From Symbiodinium natans (Eukaryota > Sar > Dinophyceae > Suessiales > Symbiodiniaceae), in assembly GCA_905221605.1 (NCBI GenBank), contig CAJNDS010001408.1, forward strand, positions 7,501 to 19,962: DNA of 12,462 nt. Reading direction: 5' to 3'. Positions 6,234 through 12,462 of the stretch are shown piece after piece. The translations under genes and the position numbers were made by a program. The notes below the pieces were generated by a model, which worked only from the letters and a program-made list of their open reading frames with translations, had not been told where the DNA came from and ran no database searches. Each line of letters opens with the position of its first letter. Position 1 is the first letter of the stretch.

Positions 6234-6494
6234 ATGCGTCACTTCAGAATCCAACCGCCAAAAACAACACTCAACCAACTTTTCCCTACAAAATTCAACA
6301 TATATCGAAAAACGTGTCGCCCACTACCTAAAGATCCAAGCTACCAGCAAGAAACCAAACTCAAGCCTGAGAATGGACGCTACCCTAAGAATCCAGGCTA
6401 CTTAAAGAATCCAGGTTACCACGAAATATTACACCGGCGAAAATTCCAAACAGTTTCGGCCCGACAATACAGGGAAGAAAGAAGATCTGTATGA
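6234..6494 (+). CDS. hypothetical small ORF with PKNPGY-type repeats, 86 aa
   Basis: The first ATG gives MRHFRIQPPK and then a basic, Pro/Tyr/Asn-rich protein. Three hexapeptides lie in the same frame: PKDPSY (6327-6344), PKNPGY (6384-6401) and LKNPGY (6402-6419). The last two are exact 18-bp tandem neighbours with several base differences, and the first lies 57 bp (19 codons) away. Keeping frame across a gap that is not a multiple of 18 mildly favours a coding origin. No signal peptide, membrane segment or known domain is visible, the ORF has no supporting context, and its stop overlaps the next small ORF (6491). Confidence 0.22.
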   Translation: MRHFRIQPPKTTLNQLFPTKFNIYRKTCRPLPKDPSYQQETKLKPENGRYPKNPGYLKNPGYHEILHRRKFQTVSARQYREERRSV

Positions 6495-6947
6495 AATTGA
6501 AGAGGAAAAGGGCACGTAAACCTCGTGAGACAGAAAGAATTCGTGAGGCCCTCGGTCGGTGGTGCGGGGTTGAAGCTTTAAGGTGTAGCGTTGAGAGCCG
6601 AAGGCCAAGCTTGGCATTTCCGGCTTTCTGGGCAGAAAGGGCAAGCACTCCGAACGTCTTGAGAATTAACGAGTCTGCTGCGCCACTTATTGGTCCGCCC
6701 CCCCCCCCCCCCCCCCCCCCCTTCTCCCACCGCTTGATTATAAGCGAGTGAACTTGCAGCACAGCTGCTCATTGGGTTGACACGCAAGCATGCCGTAACA
6801 GACTGGCGTTTTTTTTCTGTCCGTGACATGCTAGTAGGATTCTTTTCGGATTCTGCCAAGAACCTCATATAAAAAAAAAAAACTTGTTTGACAAACGAGG
6901 CAGCAGAATAGATAAACACATCTTGTTTGAAACGCTGAGTACGAAGA
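6495..6947. other. non-repetitive stretch with no convincing gene
   Basis: Small overlapping open frames exist on both strands (for example + 6491-6751, which starts with a basic MKLKRKRARKPRE and reads through the C run as polyproline). None is clearly better than its antisense. The stretch contains the 24-C homopolymer and T and A runs near 6808-6815 and 6870-6881. Confidence 0.6.
6698..6721. repeat. 24-base C homopolymer
   Basis: Uninterrupted run of 24 C, the longest homopolymer in the window. Prone to length error in sequencing and slippage in vivo; the minus strand is a G24 run able to form quadruplexes. Confidence 0.9.
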
Positions 6948-6960
6948 CCCTAAACCCTAA
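6948..6960. repeat. interstitial telomere motif CCCTAAACCCTAA
   Basis: Nearly two CCCTAAA units in the same orientation as the one at 5509, lying just before the 65-bp satellite. The two motifs bracket the low-copy 5.5-6.95 kb segment. Confidence 0.75.
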
Positions 6961-6982
6961 GATTCCTTTCGGGTGAGTTTTT

Positions 6983-7286
6983 GCTTGCTTTGTGAAGAGG
7001 CTCTATGGCCCGAATCTGGGTTTCAAGTTTAAGCTTTTCCCAGGTTTGCTTGCTTTGCGAAGAGGCTCTATGGCCCGAATCTGGGTTTCAAGCTTAAGCT
7101 TTTCCCAGGTTTGCTTGCTTTGCGAAGAGGCTCTATGGCCCGAATCTGGGTTTCAAGTTTAAGCTTTTCCCAGGTTTGCTTGCTCTGCGAAAAGGCTCTA
7201 TGGCCCGAATCTGGGTTTCAAGTTTAAGCTTTTCCCCGTTTGCTTGCTCTGCGAAGAGGCTCTATGGCCCGAATCTGGGTTTCAAG
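6983..7286. repeat. 65-bp tandem satellite, about 4.7 copies
   Basis: Units start GCTTGCTTTG or GCTTGCTCTG at 6983, 7048, 7113, 7178 and 7242 (steps 65, 65, 65, 64). Shared motifs are AGGCTCTATGGCCCGAATCT and GGGTTTCAAG, then AAGCTTTTCCCAGG. The fifth copy breaks off at TTTCAAG and continues directly as the 71-bp satellite, which also carries TTTCAAG. The satellites therefore share a junction word and may be distantly related. No gene is visible. Confidence 0.95.
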
Positions 7287-7418
7287 ATTTCCTGCCCCTG
7301 CACTCTTAGCTATCGGACCCAGGGGTCTTAAGGTTTCCTCCCCTTGCACTCTTTGCTATCGGGCACCAGGCCCCAGCCGTCTCCAGCAGTCTTTAGTTTC
7401 AAGGTACCCGAAACAAAG
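7287..7418. repeat. B block 1: 71-bp satellite, about 2 copies
   Basis: First copies of the 71-bp unit (TTTCAAGGTTTCCTCC, TGCACTCTTTGCTATCGG, CACCAGGCCCCAGCCGTCTC, CAGCAGTCTTTAG). The first copy is internally shortened. The block ends in CCCGAAACAAAGTCGAACAT, the same B-to-A junction seen near 8990 and 11146. Confidence 0.92.
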
Positions 7419-8292
7419 TCGAACATGCTCGACAATGCTACAAAATGCTAGAAAATGCTCGAAAAAGTTACAAAATGCTACCAAAATGTTCGGAAATGGT
7501 TGGAAATGGTCAGAAATGCTCGAAAATGCTTGAAAATGTTCGAAAATGCATTGAAAAAGCTCCAAAATTGCTCTCGAATGCTCGAAAATACTTGAAGATT
7601 CTCGAACGTGCTTGAAAATTCTCGAAATACTCGCAAATGCACAATGCTTCAAAATGCCGGAAAATGTTCAAAAAATGCTCCAAAATGATCAAAAATGGTC
7701 GCAAGTCTTGGAAAATGCTATGCTCGCAAATGCGCGACAATGCTCAGAAATGCCCTGGAAAACGCAAGAAAATATTCGACAATAACCGAAAATGGTCGAA
7801 AATGGTCGAAAAAAGTTGGAAAATGTTAAACAATGCTCGAAATTGCTCGAAAAAGCTACCAAAGTGCTCAGAACTGCTCGGTAATGCTCGAAAATGCTTG
7901 AAAAAGTACGAAAATGCTTGAGAAAGCTCCAAAATTGATCTCGAATGCTCGAAAATACTTGAAAAAATCTCGCACATGCTTGAAAATGCTCGAAAATGCT
8001 CGCAAATGCACGAAAACGCTCGGAAATGCTTCAAAATGCTCGAAAATGTCCCAAAATAATCAAAAATGTTCGCAAGTCGTAGAAAATGCTCGATAATGCT
8101 CGCAACTGCGCGACAATATCAGAAATGCCCTGGAAAACGCAAGAAAATATTCGACAATAACCTAAAATGGTCGAAAATGGTCGAAAAATGTTAGAAAATG
8201 TTGGACAATGCTCGAAATTGCTGGAAAAAGCTACCAAAGTGCTCAGAAATGCTCGGAAATGGTCGGAAATGCTATGGAAATGCTCGGAAATG
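7419..8292. repeat. A block 1: 10-bp satellite (TGCTCGAAAA)n
   Basis: About 870 bp of degenerate 10-bp units (TGCTCGAAAA, TGCTTGAAAA, TGGTCGAAAA, TGCTCGGAAA and others). A landmark with AACGCAAGAAAATATTCGAC occurs at about 7758 and again about 370 bp later, showing internal higher-order duplication. Open frames on both strands are artefacts: a 10-bp unit without stops reads as one 10-residue repeat in every frame. Confidence 0.95.
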
Positions 8293-8648
8293 CTGCGCCC
8301 TCCGCGCCGCTCCGCGCCCTCCGCGCCGCTCCGCGCCCTCCGCGCCGCACCGCGCCTTCCGCACCGCTCCGCGCCCTCTGCGCCCCTCCGCGCCCTCCGC
8401 GGCAGCCTCGCGCCCTCCGCCGCACCCTCCGCCCTCTGCGCCCTCCGCGCCCTCCGCCGCACCCTCGCGCCCTCTGCGCCCTCCGCCGCACCCTCGCCCT
8501 CCGCGCCCTCCGCGCCCTGCGCACCCTCCGCGCCCTTCGCGCCCTCCGCGCCCGCCGCTCCCTCCGCGCCCGCCGCGCCCTCCACACCCTCCGCGCCCGC
8601 CCTCTGCGCCCTCCGCGCCCTCCGCGCCCTCCACGCCCTCTGCGCCCC
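8293..8648. repeat. CpG-rich 9-bp minisatellite (CTCCGCGCC)n
   Basis: About 355 bp of CTCCGCGCC and close variants (CTCCGCCGCACC, CTCTGCGCC). It lies between A block 1 and B block 2, and its last unit passes into B sequence through GCGCCCCTGCACTC. Very GC-rich with a CpG in nearly every unit. The Ala/Pro/Arg-rich open frames in five of six readings come from the repeat. Confidence 0.95.
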
Positions 8649-8993
8649 TGCACTCTTTGCTATCGGACCAAGGCCCAGCCGTCTCCAGTAGTCTTTGCTT
8701 TCAAGGTTCCCCCCCCCCCACTCTTTGCTATCGAACACCAAGCCTCAGCCGTCTCCAGCAAGCTTTAGTTTCAAGGTTTCCTCCCCCTGCACTCTTTGCT
8801 ACCGAGCACCAGGCCCCAGCCGTCTCCAACAGTCTTTAGTTTCAAGGTTTCCTGCCCCTGCACTCTTTGCTACCAGACCCAGGCCCTAGCCGTCTCCAGC
8901 AGTCTTAAGGTTTCCTCCCCTTGCACTCTTTGCTATCGGGCACCAGGCCCCAGCCGTCTCCAGCAGTCTTTAGTTTCAAGGTTTCCTGCCCGA
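8649..8993. repeat. B block 2: 71-bp satellite, about 5 copies
   Basis: Five units, one with an expanded C run (about 8709-8718) replacing the usual CCTCCCCCTG. The order of variants matches the end of B block 3 (10800-11150), showing that both belong to the same higher-order unit. Confidence 0.95.
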
Positions 8994-10003
8994 AACAAAG
9001 TCGAACATGCTCGACAATGCTACAAAATGCTCGAAAATGCTCGAAAATGCTCGAAAATGCTCGAAAATGCTCGAAAATGCTCGAAAAAGCTAGAAAATGC
9101 TACCAAAATGTTCGGAAATGATTGGAAATGGTCGGAAATGCTCGGAAATGCTTGAATATATTCAAAAATGCTTGAAATAGCTCCAAAATTGCTCTCGAAT
9201 CCTCGAAAATACTTGAAAATTCTCGAATGTGCTTGAAAATTCTCGAAAATACTCACAAATGCACAAAATGCTCGGAAATGCTTCAAAATGCTCAAAATGT
9301 TCGAAAATGCTCCAAAATGATCAAGAATGGTCGAAAGCCGTGAAAAATGCTCGATAATGCTCGCAAATGCACGACAATGCTCAGAAATGCCCTGAAAACG
9401 CAAGAAAATATTCAACAATAACCGAAAATGGTCGAAAATGATAGAAAAAAGTTGGAAAATGTTAAACAATGCTCGAAATTGCTCGAAAAGCTACCAAAGT
9501 GCTCAGAAATGCTCGGAAATGGTCAGAAATGCTCGGAAATGCTCGGAAATGCTTGAACAAGCTTTTAAATTGATCTCGAATACTCGAAAATACTTAAAAA
9601 ATCTCGCACATGCTTGAAAATGCTCGAAAATGCTCGCAAATGCACGAAAATGTGCGGAAATGCTACAAAATACTTGAAAATGATCGAACATGCTGAAAAA
9701 TAAATCGAAAGTGGTCGACAGGGGTGGAAAATGCTCGAAAATACGCGCAAATGCTCGATGCTCAGAAATGCCCGCAAATGCTCTAAAACGAAAGAAAAGC
9801 CCGACTGCTTCCAACATGGTCGGAAATTCATGAAAATGTTCGCAAATGTTGAAATACTCGAAATTGCTTGAAAAAGCTCGAAAATGCTACCAAAATGCTC
9901 GAAAATGGTCGGAAAAGGTCGGAAATGCTTGAAAATGCTCGAAAATGCTTGAAAAAATTAAAAAAATGTTCTCGAATGCTGCAAAATACTGGAAAGTTCT
10001 CCA
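8994..10003. repeat. A block 2: 10-bp satellite
   Basis: About 1 kb of the 10-bp unit, purest at 9014-9085, where six consecutive exact TGCTCGAAAA copies occur. It ends with TGCTGCAAAATACTGGAAA and TTCTCCAAGGTTTCC, an A-to-B junction repeated near 12116. Equivalent to A block 3. Confidence 0.95.
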
Positions 10004-11150
10004 AGGTTTCCTCCCCTTGCACTTTTTGCAATCAGGCACCAGGCCCCAGCCGTCTCTAGAGCAGCTTTTAGTTCCAAAGTTTCCTCCCCCTGCACTCTTT
10101 GCTATCGGGCACCAGGCCCCAGCCGCCTCCAACAAGCTTTAATCTCAAGGTTTCCTCCCCCTACAATCTTTGCTACCGGGCACCAGGCCCCAGCCGTCTC
10201 CAACAGTCTTTAGTTTCAAGGTTTCCTGCCCTTCAGGCCCCAGCCATCTCCAGCAAGCTTTAATTTCAAGGTTTCCTTCCCCTGCACTCTTTGCTACCGA
10301 GCACCAGGCCCCAGCCGTCTCCAGCAGTCTTTAGTTTCTACCGGGCACCAGGCCCCAGCCGTCTCCAACAGTCTTTAGTTTCAAGGTTTCCTGCCCTTCA
10401 GGCCCCAGCCATCTCCAGCAAGCTTTAATTTCAAGGTTTCCTTCCCCTGCACTCTTTGCTACCGAGCACCAGGCCCCAGCCGTCTCCAGCAGTCTTTAGT
10501 TTCAAGGTTTTCTCCCCCTGCACTCTTTGCTATCGGATTCCAGGCCCCGGCCGTCTCCAGCAAGCTTTAGTTTCAAGGTTTCCTCCCCCTGCACTTTTTG
10601 CTACCGGGCACCAGGCCCCAACCGTTTCCAAGAGTCTTTAATTTCAAGGTTTCCTCCCCCTGCACTTTTTGCTACCGGGCACCAGGCCCCAACCGTTTCC
10701 AAGAGTCTTTAATTTCAAGGTTTCCTCCCCCTGCACTCTTTGCTGTCGGGCACCAGGGCCCAGCCGTCTCCAGCAGACTTTAGTTTCATCGAGCACCCCT
10801 GCGCCCCTGCACTCTTTGCTATCGGACCCAGGCCCAGCCGTCTCCAGTAGTCTTTAGTTTCAAGGTTCCCCCCCCCCCCACTCTTTGCTATCGAACACTA
10901 AGCCCCAGCCGTCTCCAGCAAGCTTTAATTTCAAGGTTTCCTCCCCCTGCACTCTTTGCTACCGAGCACCAGGCCCCAGCCGTCTCCAGCAGTCTTTAAT
11001 TTCAAGGTTTCCTGCCCCTGCACTTTTTGCTACCAGACCCACGCCCTAGCCGTCTCCAGCAGTCTTAAGGTTTCCTCCCCTTGCATTCTTTGCTATCGGG
11101 CACCAGGCCCCAGCTGCAGCAGTCTTTAGTTTCAAGGTTTCCTGCCCGAA
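10004..11150. repeat. B block 3: 71-bp satellite, about 16 copies
   Basis: The largest 71-bp block. It includes two shortened copies (about 10225 and 10390) in which CCTGCCCTTCAGGCCCC joins the two ends of the unit after loss of about 27 bp; these belong to a 165-bp duplication. Near 10790-10805 a remnant CACCCCTGCGCCCCTGCACT marks where the CpG-rich minisatellite stands in the previous higher-order copy. Many units carry AAGCTTTA. Confidence 0.95.
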
Positions 11151-12118
11151 ACAAAGTCGAACATGCTCGACAATGCTACAAAATGCTCGAAAATGCTCGA
11201 AAATGCTCGAAAAAGCTAGAAAATGCTACCAAAATGTTCGGAAATGATTGGAAATGGTCGGAAATGCTCGAAAATGCTTGAAAATGTTCGAAAATGCTTG
11301 AAATAGCTCCAAAATTGCTCTCGAATCCTCGAAAATACTTGAAAATTCTCGAACGTGCTTGAAAATTCTCGAAAATACTCGCAAATGCACAAAATGCTCG
11401 GAAATGCTTCAAAATGCTCGAAAATGTTCGAAAATGCTGCAAAATGATAAAGAATGGTCGCAAGCCGTGAAAAATGCTCGATAATGCTCGCAAATGCGCG
11501 ACAATGCTCAGAAATGCCCTGAAAACGCAAGAAAAATTCAACAATAACCGAAAATGGTGGAAAATGGTCGAAAAAAGTTGGAAAATGTTAAACAATGCTC
11601 GAAATTGCTCGAAAAGCTACCAAAGTGCTCAGAAATGCTCGGAAATGGTCAGAAATGCTCGGAAATGCTTGCAAAAGCTTTTAAATTGAGCTCGAATACT
11701 CGAAAATACTTAAAAAATCTCGCACATGCTTGAAAATGCTCGAAAATGCTCGCAAATCCACGAAAATGTGCGGAAATGCTGCAAAATACTCGAAAATGAT
11801 CAAACATGCTGAAAAATAATCGAAAGTGATCGACAGGGGTGAAAAATGCTCGAAAATACGCGCAAATGCTCGATGCTCAGAAATGCCCGCAAATGCTCTA
11901 AAACGTAAGAAAATACCCGACTGCTTCCAACATGGTCGGAAATTCATGAAAATGTTCGCAAATGTTGAAATACTCGAAATTGCTTGAAAAAGCTCGAAAA
12001 TGCTACCAAAATGCTCGAAAATGGTCGGAAAAGGTCGGAAATGCTTGAAAATGCTCGAAAATGCTTGAAAAAATTAAAAAAATGTTCTCGAATGCTGCAA
12101 AATACTGGAAAATTCTCC
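11151..12118. repeat. A block 3: 10-bp satellite
   Basis: Near-identical to A block 2 along its length, about 40 bp shorter overall. The landmark GACTGCTTCCAACATGGTCG occurs at the equivalent place in both. Confidence 0.95.
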
Positions 12119-12462
12119 AAGGTTTCCTCCCCTTGCACTTTTTGCAATCAGGCACCAGGCCCCAGCCGTCTCTAGCAGTTTTTAGTTCCAAGGTTTCCTC
12201 CCCCTGCACTCTTTGCTATCGGGCACCAGGCCCCAGCCGCCTCCAACAAGCTTTAATCTCAAGGTTTCCTCCCCCTACAATCTTTGCTACCGGGCACCAG
12301 GCCCCAGCCGTCTCCAACAGTCTTTAGTTTCAAGGTTTCCTGCCCTTCAGGCCCCAGCCATCTCCAGCAAGCTTTAATTTCAAGGTTTCCTTCCCCTGCA
12401 CTCTTTGCTACCGAGCACCAGGCCCCAGCCGTCTCCAGCAGTCTTTAGTTTCAAGATTTTTT
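12119..12462. repeat. B block 4: 71-bp satellite, runs out of window
   Basis: About five units repeating the start of B block 3 in the same order, including one shortened copy near 12340. It is truncated by the window edge, so the higher-order array probably continues. Confidence 0.93.

Larger units (their letters stand above)
8640..12462. repeat. higher-order repeat, about 2.12-2.16 kb period
   Basis: 8640-10340 and 10796-12455 match block for block (B, A, B) in order and in variant detail. The offset is about 2159 at the start, 2156 at the B-to-A junction and 2116 at the A-to-B junction, so the second copy has lost about 40 bp inside the A array. A third, shorter copy without the same right half starts at about 7327. 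Confidence 0.88.

Noticed and set aside
6385-6919. Minus-strand ORFs of 125 and 113 aa through the poly-C run
   Set aside because: Both pass through a homopolymer as polyglycine in different frames, and neither has a recognisable motif or better composition than the opposite strand.
8031-8839. Long Ala/Pro/Arg and Gly/Arg ORFs up to 236 aa
   Set aside because: They are open because of the GC-rich 9-bp minisatellite. Several frames on both strands are open at once, and the ends lie in satellite sequence.
7356-12327. Many Phe-rich (-) and Lys/Asn-rich (+) ORFs, and 61-66 aa ORFs spaced every 71 bp
   Set aside because: They follow the 10-bp and 71-bp satellite periods, recur in shifted frames, and have no independent coding signal.
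1-12462. tRNA, 5S rRNA, plasmid origin, insertion sequence or bacterial operon signals
   Set aside because: I looked for tRNA A/B-box-like words, transposase-like frames and operon-type spacing and found none that hold up.

Overview
The window is nuclear DNA of a eukaryote, most likely subtelomeric or heterochromatic. Three things point there: fragments of a eukaryotic cytosolic large-subunit rRNA, two short runs of the TTTAGGG-type telomere repeat (CCCTAAA on the + strand, near 5.51 kb and 6.95 kb), and more than 8 kb of stacked satellites. TTTAGGG telomeres occur in land plants, green algae, many alveolates, oomycetes and others, so the species cannot be named. No conventional long protein-coding gene is visible. 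The long open frames are almost all artefacts of short repeats whose period is not a multiple of three, or are antisense to rRNA.

Layout. 1-2064: non-repetitive, with a + strand rich in A and C. The minus strand carries a series of short stop-free, coding-like islands separated by T-rich, GT...AG-bounded gaps of about 40-120 bp. I read this as a candidate multi-exon minus-strand gene that leaves the window on the left through a (CT)n tract; its exon borders are inferred. 1945-2490: an almost G-free, C-run-rich tract containing a two-copy 138-bp-period repeat. 2515-3462: two tandem, overlapping, partial and degenerate LSU (28S) rRNA fragments, both on the minus strand. 3499-5504: heptamer (TTCTCTC)n arrays alternating with seven copies of a 102-bp near-perfect palindrome, ending at an interstitial telomere motif. 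5523-6090: ATT-rich, (CT)n and (CACTCT)n simple repeats flanking one exon-like island on the minus strand. 6100-6947: non-repetitive sequence with weak small ORFs, one with an in-frame hexapeptide repeat, and a 24-base C run. 6948-6960: a second telomere motif. 6983-7286: a 65-bp tandem satellite.

7287-12462: a higher-order repeat in which blocks of a 71-bp satellite ('B') alternate with about 1-kb arrays of a 10-bp satellite ('A', core TGCTCGAAAA). A and B meet at the same junction sequences each time, and the last two higher-order copies lie about 2.12-2.16 kb apart. A CpG-rich 9-bp minisatellite of about 355 bp sits at one junction (8293-8648) and is reduced to one remnant at the equivalent place in the next copy.

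The standout signals are: the seven-copy palindrome array, with paired changes in opposite arms; the A arrays, whose A-tracts recur once per helical turn and so predict strong intrinsic curvature; the tandem LSU rRNA relics; and the candidate spliced gene at the left end. All of these come from reading the sequence. No alignment, folding or database search was run.
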